Below, one piece after another: positions 52,947 to 63,032 of a stretch of DNA of 64,000 nt (positions are counted from its first letter, which is position 1; the number at the start of each line of letters is the position of its first letter). Both the position numbers and the translations under genes were made by a program. The notes beneath the pieces were generated by a model that worked only from the letters and a program-made list of their open reading frames with translations, was not told the DNA's origin and searched no databases. Source of the stretch: Rhynchopus euleeides (taxonomy: Eukaryota; Euglenozoa; Diplonemea; Diplonemida; Diplonemidae); NCBI GenBank assembly GCA_963210315.1, contig OY723260.1:868001-932000 (forward strand), given 5' to 3'.

Positions 52947-53211
52947 AGCCGCGAATGATCGCGACACGGGCGAACGGCTTGGCACCGTGGGTCTGGATAG
53001 ATGCTGGTGTTCGGCCGGGTGAAACCGGAAGTCGCAGCAAAATTTGCCCCCCCAGATTTCTTCCTCAAACCCACCCGTGGGCTGATCCGGCCTTGCACGG
53101 TGGACTCCAGCGGGGGTAGGGTACCACTACCGGGTTTAACCCTTTTCGGGAGTCTCAACTAGGGGGAGTCCAACTCCCGCTAGCGGGAGTATAGATCAGC
53201 AGTGGGCAACA

Positions 53212-53376
53212 ATGAGGCGATGCGGGGGGCGAGGGCACCGATGCTCACTGTGCGACATCCCAGAAGAACGCTGGTATCAACAGGTGCATCGATACCCGCA
53301 CCTGACTCTCTCTGAGATGAAAGAGGCTGGCTACCCCTCCCTCTTGGCAGGTGTGCTTCCCAATGCCCGCTACGTC
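53212..53376 (+). pseudogene. Element D ORF piece, interrupted by retroelement C
   Basis: Starts MRRCGGRGHRCSLCD with a CSLC pair, and stays open to the left edge of C. The same frame continues right of C at 58151 as TPALHDCKGLAMRLIRVLDD, so C landed inside this ORF. A Cys pair followed by an LHDxKG motif is the sort of pattern I associate loosely with transposases of EnSpm/CACTA type; that link is a weak inference. Confidence 0.45.
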
Positions 53377-53632
53377 TGGCCACAGTGGGCCTGCTCACTA
53401 GTCGGAGTTCCCAAGGTTCCTGCCCCCCTCTCCCCTCGGTTCCATGCCATCTCTCCCCTTCTCTATTCGGTCACAGGAATGTTGGCTTGCAGTCCGTATA
53501 ATTCTTGGGTTTTACACACAACCCCCCACACCTCAGGTAACGACAAGCTCCAACTTACTTTCTCCCACGGACTGCGCAAAGCCTTTCTCTTTTTACACTT
53601 CAGAGAAGCAGTCCGTGGGAGAAGCTCTTAAA

Positions 53633-54616
53633 ATGGAAGCGGTTACACAGATGCTCGACAGGCTCCACCAGCGCGGAGTGACCGAGATTGTGTACGAGGT
53701 CAGAGCATCCCCACAGGATGGCGACGAAATTGGGGGAGAGTACTCTCGCCACGCGGGGGTGCTGCGCAAAAACGACGACAACACGTACACCATCCTCTAT
53801 ACCCTGCCGTTAGAGGAACTCGATGAAGTCGAGCCCACGGGGTTGCAAGAATGCACCATCCCCGTGGTGGGGTTTGACTACGCCAACCTCAGATCGGTGC
53901 ATGAATACGCGAGGAAGCAGACCAAGGCACAACTCGACCTCATGAGAGAGTCGGTACTAGACCTCGCCAAGGCGGTCCGCGAAGGCGCCAAGCAGGCGGG
54001 GACTGGGGGGAAAGCGGGAGGTGAGGCCGGGGCGGCACAGGCGCAACCGGAGGGGAGCAGCCCCCCTGCCCAGGACCCCCCCAAGCTCCCGACAATCGGG
54101 AACCTGCAGTCGGCCCTCAGCCTGCCCAACATGAGGCCGGCTTGCGTCTCCCAGTGGCAGGACTTTTTGAAGGCAGGAGGGGTGGCAGCGGCGCGGGAGA
54201 TGATCCGGGACCTGAGGCTGCAGTTCGGGACATCGAACAAGGTGACCCACATGAGCACGTGGGTCGCCCTCGCGCAGGAGGCTGCTGAGCGGGGGTTCTG
54301 GTCCACGACAGTGACCCAGATGGGGAACCAGCTGCTGCACGAGCTGGTGGTGAATGAAGCGTGGAAACAACACAGGATCCCCCGGGCGCAGGTGGAGGCG
54401 GAGATGCGGACGGCCGACACGGAAGCATCCGCTGCTGACCGGGCCATCGCCAAGCTGGCGGGGCGTGCACGCACGACGAAGGGGGGAAAGGGGGGCAACG
54501 GTGGCCCTCCCCAGTCTTTTCCCCCCCCGAATCGGTATTCCCCCTACCCCCACCACACATTTCAGGGAAAGGGGGGAAAGGGGGGGAAACCCCGGGGCAA
54601 CACCAACTGGAATTAA
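53633..54616 (+). CDS. Gag-like ORF of element C
   Basis: 327 residues from the ATG at 53633 (MEAVTQMLDRLHQRG); the open frame extends upstream into the direct repeat. It has an acidic N-terminal half, a Gly/Ala/Gln linker, a helical domain and a C-terminal GGKGG-rich basic tail that could bind RNA. The copy in C' is nearly identical. Role inferred from position and composition. Confidence 0.65.
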   Translation: MEAVTQMLDRLHQRGVTEIVYEVRASPQDGDEIGGEYSRHAGVLRKNDDNTYTILYTLPLEELDEVEPTGLQECTIPVVGFDYANLRSVHEYARKQTKAQLDLMRESVLDLAKAVREGAKQAGTGGKAGGEAGAAQAQPEGSSPPAQDPPKLPTIGNLQSALSLPNMRPACVSQWQDFLKAGGVAAAREMIRDLRLQFGTSNKVTHMSTWVALAQEAAERGFWSTTVTQMGNQLLHELVVNEAWKQHRIPRAQVEAEMRTADTEASAADRAIAKLAGRARTTKGGKGGNGGPPQSFPPPNRYSPYPHHTFQGKGGKGGKPRGNTNWN

Positions 54617-54639
54617 CACCGGCACTCGGCCAGGACATC

Positions 54640-55704
54640 ATGCAGGCACTCGGCCAAATCACGGCACTCTGCCAAAAACTGGGACAGGAAAGGCCCCCCC
54701 AACCCCCTACCCCCCCTCCCGCCCCCCAGAACATCGTCCAGAACACTCTGTCGGAGGTGTACACGCAAGCTGCGCCGGCAAGGACCCGGGCCAGGGACGA
54801 CCACACTCTGTGGGAAGCAAAGGAACGGCTGGAAGAAGTCATGAAAGAGAGCCTGGCGGAACGCACAATCTCCACCAGGGGTGGGCTATGGAAAAGACTG
54901 GAAAGTTGGTGTGTGACAGCAGACCTCTCCCTACCCCCCTCGGAAGATGCAGCAGTTCTGTTTCTGGCGGGAATGACCCACTTGACAACAAGCACAGTCA
55001 AAAATTATGCATCGGCAATAAACGCAGTCGGTCTGCAGCAGGGGAATTGGTCCCCGCTCCCCCTTCAGGGCTATGCCAACGCACTGGCTCGTGCGACCCC
55101 CTTTTCCCCCCCGAAGCAAGCTGTCCCCGCAAAAAAGGCCGAAGTGACCCAGGCGGTGTTTGTTCTGTTCACAAGGGGGCACGAGGTGGAGGCGAACCTG
55201 TTGTTGTTTCTGTGGAAGACAGCCTGCCGCTACCGCGATGCGGCAGATCTCACGGTAAAGGATGTGAAACCCACAGCATGTGGAACACGACTCGTGGTGG
55301 ATTTTTACAGGTCAAAGGCAATCAAGACGACCCCATTTGTGGATCGCAGGTTCGCAGTTGCAGCGGGGGCGGGTTTGGAGCGTCTGATTGCGTTCGTGGT
55401 GGAGAAAAGACAGACATGCCCCTTGGAATCCCTTCTGTTCGGTGTCCCCCACTCCCAATTTCTGCGCCTTCTCCGCCAATGCCCCAACTGCCAAGAGTGG
55501 ACGCTTCATTCACCCCGACGGGGGGCCCTGCAATTTCTAGCCACACTGGCAGCCAACGGTATCCTCCCCCCCCAGGACATCCCCAGGATTGCCAGGCACA
55601 AAACCGCGAACCCCATTCTTCCCCCCACCACCATGAGATACCTCGCGAACGTGAACGAGGAGGTGGCCCTGGCCCTCTCCCCAGAGTGTTGTGCCCGTCT
55701 TTAA
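54640..55704 (+). CDS. Tyrosine recombinase of element C
   Basis: 354 residues. A SAM-like N-terminal helical domain (about 60-150) precedes the catalytic domain. That domain shows Arg in ACRYRDAADL, the HSPRRGAL box, ARHKT and a terminal TMRYL Tyr. It would integrate the circular intermediate. It starts 24 bases after the gag-like stop. Confidence 0.85.
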   Translation: MQALGQITALCQKLGQERPPQPPTPPPAPQNIVQNTLSEVYTQAAPARTRARDDHTLWEAKERLEEVMKESLAERTISTRGGLWKRLESWCVTADLSLPPSEDAAVLFLAGMTHLTTSTVKNYASAINAVGLQQGNWSPLPLQGYANALARATPFSPPKQAVPAKKAEVTQAVFVLFTRGHEVEANLLLFLWKTACRYRDAADLTVKDVKPTACGTRLVVDFYRSKAIKTTPFVDRRFAVAAGAGLERLIAFVVEKRQTCPLESLLFGVPHSQFLRLLRQCPNCQEWTLHSPRRGALQFLATLAANGILPPQDIPRIARHKTANPILPPTTMRYLANVNEEVALALSPECCARL

Positions 55705-55745
55705 CGGAACTTGGTGCCCCCCCCGAGCATAGTAGCCACTCCGGC

Positions 55746-57389
55746 ATGGGAAAACGGGTGTCCAGGGGTTCCCTTCCAACCCAAGAACAACTAAAAGCCC
55801 CGTTGCATTGCAAAAAAGTCCCTATTATTTCTATTCCTGAGGTACTTCGGATGGCCAAGGGGCCAGTGCGTGAAAGGATCAGCACACTGCTGGACATGAC
55901 AGCCAACCCCCAGGCCATGGCGCGGGAGGTCTCAGAGCAGAGCTGGACCCCGGCAACTGTGAAACCCAAGAGCCAGGCCTTTTCTTCTCGTTTTTCGGTG
56001 CAGCTGGAAGAGGCAGGGCTGGTGCGGAGAGCCCCGGACTTTGATTTTGGCAAGAGAAACCCTGTTCTGGCTATTTCCCCTTTCGTTGTCTTCGAAGAAA
56101 AGCAGGGGTATGGCCCACACGGGGGCCGACTGAGGCCCATCATGTGGACCAAAGACCACAACTCCCTCGCGGCAGCTTATGGATACCGCTGCCAAGTTGT
56201 TTTCCCCACCTCCCCAACAGTTTTGTCCAGGGTGGAATGCGAGTGCGCCTCCCAAAGAGACCTAGCGGCTTCCTTTTTTCAGATCCCCATTCCCGAAGAG
56301 TCTCAGAAATACTTCACATACCGTGATGACAAGGGGGAGGCATACTGCCTGACCCGTTTGCCAATGGGGGCGTCGTGGTCCCCAGAGTTGATGCACCTGA
56401 TCATGTATGCACTTTCCCACTGCTATCTCTCAACCCCCCCCACGGCGGTATTCTCTCCCTCCCCATCTACATCCACTCCGGAACTGTGCGTTGACGTGTA
56501 TGTCGACAACGTGCGGTACGCGGGCACCTGGGAGCGTGTTCGGGAGGCAACGGCGGCGTTTGACGTGGCAGCGAGACGCGCCGGCGCGACGATATCTGAG
56601 GCGAGCGACGGTGACACGGAGTACGTCTTCCTCGGGTTCGGCTTCCACTGCCGTCGAGAGGTGGGCGTTGGGCCCAAGGTGGCGAGGAAGCTGAGGGCGG
56701 CGCGGGCGGACCTGATGGCTCCGGGCGAGGTGAAGCCGAGGGTTAGGCGGTGCGACTTGGAATCCTTGGGTGGTCGTCTGGTGTGGGCCTCGCCCCTGGT
56801 GGTGCAGCCTCTGGGCAGGTTTATCGACGCCATCATCGCCCTGCGCCGCAACAGCAACGCATTGAACCGTGGTGCACACCCGGATGAAGAAGTACAGCTC
56901 TCCGCGCAAACGACTGAGGCGGCGGTGCGTTGGATCGACGCTGCGCTCCAACCGAGGATGTACAAGGAGTTCACCGAGATGAGCCGAGGCCGGGGGGTAG
57001 AGATCTGGTCGGATGCGTCTGTGACGGGGTGTGGTGTTGTGGTGTCAGCAGGCGGCGTTCTTCGATCGTTTGGGCGACGCTGGACCTGGGAAGAGGCAGA
57101 CGAACTGCCAGAGGAGCAGCGGTCGACGCGGATCGCGGTGCTTGAGGCACGTGCTGTGGTCTACGGCATGGAGGAGTGCGTCGGGGAGAACGCCTGTGGT
57201 GCCAAAGTGAAGTGGTACCTTGACAACACCGCGGTGATCGGGGCGCTGCAGCGCGGGTATTCTCCGGCTCGGGCACTGAACAGAGAGGTGATGCGGATCC
57301 TGGGGCTGACGTCATCATACTTCACAGCGGTGCAATGGGCCTACATCAAATCACGGGATAACCCCGCAGACAAGCCGAGCCGGAGGTAG
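55746..57389 (+). CDS. Reverse transcriptase-RNase H of element C
   Basis: About 547 residues from ATG 55746. It has reverse transcriptase with LCVDVYVDNVRYAG at the active-site position, and RNase H beginning EIWSDASVTGCGV and ending with a DNPADKPSR motif. It is similar in layout to the element B protein but clearly a different family. The same frame is open far upstream across the recombinase gene, which I take as chance. Confidence 0.85.
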   Translation: MGKRVSRGSLPTQEQLKAPLHCKKVPIISIPEVLRMAKGPVRERISTLLDMTANPQAMAREVSEQSWTPATVKPKSQAFSSRFSVQLEEAGLVRRAPDFDFGKRNPVLAISPFVVFEEKQGYGPHGGRLRPIMWTKDHNSLAAAYGYRCQVVFPTSPTVLSRVECECASQRDLAASFFQIPIPEESQKYFTYRDDKGEAYCLTRLPMGASWSPELMHLIMYALSHCYLSTPPTAVFSPSPSTSTPELCVDVYVDNVRYAGTWERVREATAAFDVAARRAGATISEASDGDTEYVFLGFGFHCRREVGVGPKVARKLRAARADLMAPGEVKPRVRRCDLESLGGRLVWASPLVVQPLGRFIDAIIALRRNSNALNRGAHPDEEVQLSAQTTEAAVRWIDAALQPRMYKEFTEMSRGRGVEIWSDASVTGCGVVVSAGGVLRSFGRRWTWEEADELPEEQRSTRIAVLEARAVVYGMEECVGENACGAKVKWYLDNTAVIGALQRGYSPARALNREVMRILGLTSSYFTAVQWAYIKSRDNPADKPSRR

Positions 57390-58209
57390 CGCAGGGGTAG
57401 CGAAGGGGTGTCGTTCGGCGCTGATCGCGCGGCTCTTCCGCTGCGTCCTGCGGCGACCTGCGTCTTTTGTGACTTCAGCCGCGCGCTCAGCGTACCCCTG
57501 CGCTACGAACAGTAATGGTAACAGAAGATCGTGCTGCCCACTCCCCTCTCCCCTCTCCACCACATTTGTAGGGAGGCTAAGTGCCAAGAGGGCAAGGCTT
57601 GCCCGGATTGTGTTGCTGCGTACACTTAGTCTCCCCCACACAGGAACCGAGGGGGAACTCTGGCCACAGTGGGCCTGCTCACTAGTCGGAGTTCCCAAGG
57701 TTCCTGCCCCCCTCTCCCCTCGGTTCCATGCCATCTCTCCCCTTCTCTATTCGGTCACAGGAATGTTGGCTTGCAGTCCGTATAATTCTTGGGTTTTACA
57801 CACAACCCCCCACACCTCAGGTAACGACAAGCTCCAACTTACTTTCTCCCACGGACTGCGCAAAGCCTTTCTCTTTTTCCCTTCCCTCCCACCCGGGGTG
57901 TCGTTCGGCGCTGATCGCGCGGCTCTTCCGCTGCGTCCTGCGGCGACCTGCGTCTTTTGTGACTTCAGCCGCGCGCTCAGCGTACCCCTGCGCTACGAAC
58001 AGTAATGGTAACAGAAGATCGTGCTGCCCACTCCCCTCTCCCCTCTCCACCACATTTGTAGGGAGGCTAAGTGCCAAGAGGGCAAGGCTTGCCCGGATTG
58101 TGTTGCTGCGTACACTTAGCCTCCCCCACACAGGAACCGAGGGGGAACTCACCCCAGCACTCCATGACTGCAAGGGGCTCGCCATGCGGCTGATCAGGGT
58201 ACTGGATGA

Positions 58210-58870
58210 CAGGGGTGGAGCTTGGGGGTTTTTTCGGGTCAGCTGACCTGATTTTCTGCAGGCCCTCACAAAAAATCAGGTCAGGGGTAAAAAGAAAAAA
58301 AAATATAGATTTTCGGGAAACCGGAAAAGTTGGCTCCTCGCCTTGGGGCCTCAAGGTGACCAGGAGGCGTTTCGTGAGCAAAGTGACCCCAGCGACATGA
58401 GCACAGGCCTCAAACAGTCACAATAGAGGACAAATGAAGCTGCCCAACCCGTACCGTGCAACAGACGTTTACTACCGTGGCCTCCGGTGGCTGGGGGGCT
58501 CCGCCCCCCAGACCCCCCTGTGGCATGTGCCTGTCTTGTACCCAAGCCCTTTACATCAGGGAATCTCAGTATCCTCAGGAGGACGCAGCCAACTCACACA
58601 GAATCCGTACGCCCGCAAGTCACAGATGTTCACTACCGTGGCCTCCGGCGGCTGGGAGCTCCGCCTCCCAGACCCCCCCTACGGCATGTGTTTGTCTTGT
58701 AACCAAGTCCTTGCGCGTCCGGGGCTGCATATCGGTTCCGGTACCTCGCGGGAGGCTGGGCCCGAGCACTGATCTCTGAGACGAACCGGGGGGGAACCCA
58801 TAAGAAAAAATTGGCTGACCCGATCTGACCCGATCCAGCCCGCAACCCCATATTTCAAGCTCCACCCCTG
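58210..58870. mobile_element. Element L: 661-bp non-autonomous hAT-type element
   Basis: Perfect 15-bp inverted ends CAGGGGTGGAGCTTG, and perfect 8-bp target duplication CTGGATGA at 58202-58209 and 58871-58878. The interior has GGGTCAG/CTGACC inverted words and a duplicated block of about 85 bp (58455-58545 and 58620-58705) built around TACCGTGGCCTCCGG. No coding capacity. It sits in the same D ORF region as C. Confidence 0.85.
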
Positions 58871-58928
58871 CTGGATGAGACAACAAAAAAATATTCGACA
58901 AGACCTGTACAAACCTTGCACTGAATGT

Positions 58929-59665
58929 GTCGCAGCATGGGACAGGTGCTCAGTTCCGGAAGGTCGTGCTTGCCTGTCACAGGACACACCTACAAGGGCT
59001 TGTTCCGCTACCTCTTTGTCTCCCTTGCAGACCTCATGCATTTCCGGTATGCAGACATCCCCTGGCGCTTCTGGGGATGCAAGGATGAGTCAGCCCGGAT
59101 TCCCTTCTTGCGTGCTCGGATCTCAGGGCATATATTTCACTGGTTGATGGAGCATGCCGAAAAGGGATCAACGCGCAATGCCTACGTACACAGTCTCCAT
59201 CATTGGTGGGCTCCAGAAGATGCAGTGCCTCTGCAGAACAACGACGAATTTGAAGAAGCAGAGAACGGACATCGCAAGAAAGATGCCGTTACAATCGCCA
59301 GCTCCGCAACTTACGAGAGAGATCTTGCGATGGCAGAAGAGAAGCGGCGCGCATCGGGCATGCCTTGGAAGGTTGCGCACCTGTCGCAGGACGGGATCCT
59401 CGGGTATAGAGAAGTCATCCTGTGTCCGTGTCTGCACACCCGACACGCTCATAGATTGGCTGTGTATGTTCTTTGCACACAGTTGACACAGCTGCAGAAG
59501 GGGTTTGTGCACTGCAACACACAGGACTTCGTTGAACCCATCAGCGCGCCCTACTTCCTGTTCCGGTCCCCGAAGGACACCGCAAATTATCGCTCTGCTT
59601 GTGCAAAATGCCAATCCCGCTGGGGGCGACTTTCACACCATTCGTGTCATCCGAGGCGACTTTGA
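58929..59665 (+). CDS. Unknown C-terminal-type ORF of element D
   Basis: 245 residues from ATG 58929. Aromatic- and His-rich blocks (YLFVSLADLMHF, WRFWGCKDE, HSLHHWWAPED) and two CxC/CxxC pairs near the end (CPCLH, CAKCQ) suggest a folded, metal-binding protein. Upstream frames are open but shifted, so the true N-terminus is uncertain. The ORF probably belongs to the same decayed D gene as 53212-53376. Family not recognised. Confidence 0.5.
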
Positions 59666-59790
59666 GCACGCTTGACCAACGCGCACAGCAGGAGGGGGAT
59701 GACAGTTCTGACGAAGAAGATGAGGCCTGCAGGATGGCTTGTCTTGCCCAAGGTGTAACACAACTACGACAGGCGATGGCCGCACTTTGA
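59608..59790 (+). pseudogene. Acidic C-terminal tail, one frame off the previous ORF
   Basis: 60 residues overlapping the end of the 58929 ORF in another frame, with an acidic patch (DDSSDEEDE). Acidic tails are common at the ends of transposases here, so one frameshift near 59610-59660 in the D gene is likely. Alternatively this is chance. Confidence 0.35.
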
Positions 59791-59974
59791 CACCTCAAAT
59801 TCTAACCGCTCACCTCCGCAGGTGTAGCCGCTACCAGGAGGATAGGTAGGTAGTCCAGAGTCCGGGGAAACTGACAGAAGCAAAACAAGCCCCTCCCCAT
59901 CCCTCTTCCACCATGATTTTACCCCCCACGCCAGTAGACTGTAACTATATCATGGGAAAAATGGATGAAAATAG

Positions 59975-60127
59975 GTGAAAAGACTCCCGCTAGGGGGAGT
60001 CAGACTCCCCCTAGCGGGAGTATAGACTCCCGCTAGCGGGAGTCTGGACTCCCGCTAGCGGGAGTCTTTGACACCCGCTCAGACTCCCGCTCCCAGACTC
60101 CCGCTAGGGCCGCTGGAGTCCACCGTG
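59975..60127. repeat. Subterminal palindrome array at the right end of D
   Basis: Successive ACTCCCGCTAGCGGGAGT and ACTCCCCCTAGCGGGAGT palindromes, then a GACACCCGCTCAGACTCCCG block and the terminus. The same blocks, in the opposite order, line the left end at 52330-52440 and the internal terminus at 53130-53190. Confidence 0.85.
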
Positions 60128-60765
60128 TGGGCGAGGACAATGCGAAAATCGCGAAAAAATGCCAAAAATTCGATTTTTCACAGAGGCCCAACAACGGGTT
60201 TCTGGGTGAAAAATGGGCCCAAAACCCCGTTTTTGGGCGATTTTTGGCCGAGAATCGCCGTTTTTTCGCGTTTCTGGGGTATTTCTGGTGCAGAAACCAG
60301 TCGGAGACCCAGAAGCGATGACAATTGCGGTATTTCTGCTCAACATGCCTGGGAAGCGCAAAATTTCGCGTTTTTGGGTGATTTTTTAGGTGTGGACACG
60401 ATTTCCCGGGGCTCCCCGGGGTCAAAATGTGGCCAAAAAGCCCGGGCAGAGGGTCCCACTGCAGGCATTTTCCAGAGGCTCGGGAGGGCCCGCAAAGGTG
60501 TCCCCTTGGGAAACAAACCGAACTACGTCCCTCCCGGGCCCCGCGGGACCCTCTCGGGAGCGTAAAATGCCCCTCGGGCGCTTCGCGCCCTCGGGTCATT
60601 TTACGCTCCCTCGAGGGTCCCTTGGGGCCTCCCCGGGAGGGACGTAAATACTCATTTCCTGGCCTATTTCTGGGGTTTTTCACCCATTTTTGTGATGAAG
60701 CGGGTGTTTTATGACCCGCTTCATTCCGGCCCAACCTGGGGTTGCCTGTAGGCTGTTCTCGAAGC
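60128..60765. other. Right part of H copy 2 and short unique flank
   Basis: 60128-60654 repeats 17845-18373 almost base for base, including the CGGGCGCTTCGCGCCCTCGG hairpin. 60655-60765 is unique apart from GAAGCGGGTGTTTTATGACC and its nearby inverse. No gene. Confidence 0.7.
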
Positions 60766-62526
60766 AAATTGTCAGGCAGAATCAAATTGTCAGGTAGAAC
60801 CAAATTGTCAGGCAGAACCAAATTGTCAGGTAGAACCAAATTGTCAGGTAGAATCAAATTGTCAGGCAGAACCAAATTGTCAGGTAGAATCAAATTGTCA
60901 GGTAGAATCAAATTGTCAGGTAGAACCAAATTGTCAGGCAGAACCAAATTGTCAGGTAGAACCAAATTGTCAGGTAGAATCAAATTGTCAGGTAGAATCA
61001 AATTGTCAGGTAGAACCAAATTGTCAGGTAGAATCAAATTGTCAGGCAGAATCAAATTGTCAGGTAGAACCAAATTGTCAGGCAGAACCAAATTGTCAGG
61101 TAGAACCAAATTGTCAGGTAGAACCAAATTGTCAGGTAGAATCAAATTGTCAGGTAGAACCAAATTGTCAGGCAGAACCAAATTGTCAGGTAGAATCAAA
61201 TTGTCAGGTAGAACCAAATTGTCAGGTAGAATCAAATTGTCAGGTAGATCCAAATTATCAGGCAGAAGTGAATTGTCAGGGAGAACCAAATTGTCAGGCA
61301 GAACCAAATTGTCAGGTAGAACCAAATTGTCAGGTAGAATCAAATTGTCAGGTAGAACCAAATTGTCAGGTAGAATCAAATTGTCAGGTAGAACCAAATT
61401 GTCAGGTAGAACCAAATTGTCAGGCAGAATCAAATTGTCAGGTAGAACCAAATTGTCAGGTAGAACCAAATTGTCAGGTAGAATCAAATTGTCAGGTAGA
61501 ACCAAATTGTCAGGTAGAATCAAATTGTCAGGCAGAAGCAAATTGTCAGGTAGAACCAAATTGTCAGGCAGAATCAAATTGTCAGGCAGAATCAAATTGT
61601 CAGGTAGAACCAAATTGTCAGGTAGAATCAAATTGTCAGGTAGAAGCAAATTGTCAGGCAGAACCAAATGGTCAGGCAGAAGCAAATTGTCAGGCAGAAC
61701 CAAATTGTCAGGTAGAACCAAATTGTCAGGTAGAATCAAATTGTCAGGCAGAAGTAAATTGTCAGGTAGAAGCAAATTGTCAGGAAGAATCAAATTGTCA
61801 GGCAGAAGCAAATTGTCAGGTAGAATCAAATTGTCAGGCAGAAGTAAATTGTCAGGTAGAATCAAATTGTCAGGCAGATTCAAATTGTCAGGCAGAAGCA
61901 AATTGTCAGGTAGAATCAAATTGTCAGGTAGAAGTGAATTGTCAGGAAGATCCAAATTGTCAGGCAGAATCAAGTTGTCAGGTAGAAGTGAATTGTCAGG
62001 CAGAAGCAAATTGTCAGGCAGAACCAAATTGTCAGGCAGAATCAAATTGTCAGGAAGATTCAAATTGTCAGGCAGAAGCAAATTGTCAGGCAGAAGCAAA
62101 TTGTCAGGCAGAACCAAATTGTCAGGCAGAATCAAATTGTCAGGAAGAAGCAAATTGTCAGGCAGAACCAAATTGTCAGGTAGAACCAAATTGTCAGGCA
62201 GATCCAAATTGTCAGGAAGAACCAAATTGTCAGGCAGAATCAAATTGTCAGGTAAAAGCAAATTGTCAGGAAGAACCAACTTGTCAGGCAGATTCAAATT
62301 GTCAGGCAGATTCAAATTGTCAGGAAGAAGCAAGTTGTCAGGCAGAAGCAAATTGTCAGGCAGATCCAAATTGTCAGGAAGAAGCAAGTTGTCAGGCAGG
62401 TTCAAATTGTCAGGCAGAAGCAAATTGTCAGGCAGAATCAAATTGTCAGGCAGATCCAAATTGTCAGGAAGAACCAAATTGTGAGGCAGGTTCAAATTGT
62501 CAGGCAGAGCCGAATTGTCAGGTAGG
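60766..62526. repeat. 18-bp minisatellite, about 98 units
   Basis: The unit is AAATTGTCAGGTAGAACC. Variation is nearly confined to base 12 (T, C or A) and bases 16-17. Because 18 is a multiple of three and the unit has no stop, all-repeat ORFs exist: KLSGR(T/I/S) on plus, NCQVEP in another plus frame, and LPDNL(V/I/L) on minus, the last running 852 codons. I judge it a minisatellite, not a gene. Confidence 0.9.
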
Positions 62527-63032
62527 ACTGATCGATCAGCTTTCCCTGATCGATTGATCGGTAGCTTTTGACTGAGCCGCTTTGACCGCACGTGCGGTGT
62601 TGACTGGACGCAGGCAATGCCGGACCCCCTGGCGAGCGGCTTCTTGGAAGTTGTATTGCTCTCTCTCTGCCAATCCCGAGCAACAGCTAGCTGTCACCGT
62701 ATATCCCCGTGGCCAGTAGAAGGTCGTCCCACTGTGCAAGCCTCTCGGGCCTCCGGAGGCGAAAAAGTCAAAAAATAGATTGCCCATTTGGTGACACTTT
62801 TTTTTTTTTGGTACGGTGAAAAAATGAAAATAGAATACGATTTTTGGAATTTTTTGAAAGATTTTGCCCGGGGAGGCGCTAATCCGAATTATCTGGCAAT
62901 AGTATTTGAGTAAATTGTGTCGTGAGGATTGTGATGATGATGGGTGGGGTGTTGTGGGGGAGGGGATGCTGCTTCGAAGACTGGCAAGGGAGGGTGGGGG
63001 GTGGGGGCTGGGTTCACCGTCCAACCTATTAC
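62527..63032. other. Non-coding spacer with a relic of the 419-bp satellite
   Basis: GATCGATCAG/CTGATCGATTGATC words form small hairpins at 62528-62560. 62762-62810, with AAAAAGTCAAAAAATAGATT then CCCATTTGGTGACAC, is a diverged inverse copy of part of the 419-bp unit. The rest is unremarkable. Confidence 0.5.

Larger units (their letters stand above)
53377..58150 (+). mobile_element. Element C: YR retrotransposon (DIRS-like), whole-looking
   Basis: Split direct repeats: 53377-53594 equals 57661-57878 (218 bp), and 57405-57660 equals 57895-58150 (256 bp). Between them lie gag-like, tyrosine recombinase and reverse transcriptase-RNase H genes in that order. There is no target duplication, as expected for recombinase-mediated insertion. 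Repeat copies are nearly identical, so insertion was recent. It sits in an ORF of element D. Confidence 0.85.
52315..60127 (+). mobile_element. Element D: CACTA-like DNA transposon, heavily nested
   Basis: The ends are CACGGTGGACTCCAGCGG and its inverse CCGCTGGAGTCCACCGTG, flanked by TG on both sides. The intact H copy at 17840 gives the empty site (GGCTGGGCGAGG), confirming a 2-bp duplication. Arrays of ACTCCCGCTAGCGGGAGT-type palindromes line both ends (52330-52440 and 59975-60110), as subterminal repeats do in CACTA elements. A second left terminus begins at 53096 inside D, preceded by TG. Without retroelement C and element L, D is about 2.4 kb with remnant ORFs only. Confidence 0.75.
51457..60654. 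mobile_element. Foldback element H, copy 2, carrying nested insertions
   Basis: 51457-51779, 52210-52314 and 60128-60654 together match the uninterrupted H at 17458-18373, from GTATCCCGCG to ATACTCA. Flanking T runs (GGTTT left, TTTCC right) again fit a TT duplication. The copy is split by a 430-bp segment at 51780-52209 and by element D. Confidence 0.75.

Noticed and set aside
60033-62591. 852-codon minus-strand ORF of LPDNL repeats
   Set aside because: The 18-bp unit has no stop in three frames, so long ORFs are automatic. The minus frame also runs into element H sequence, which is not coding.
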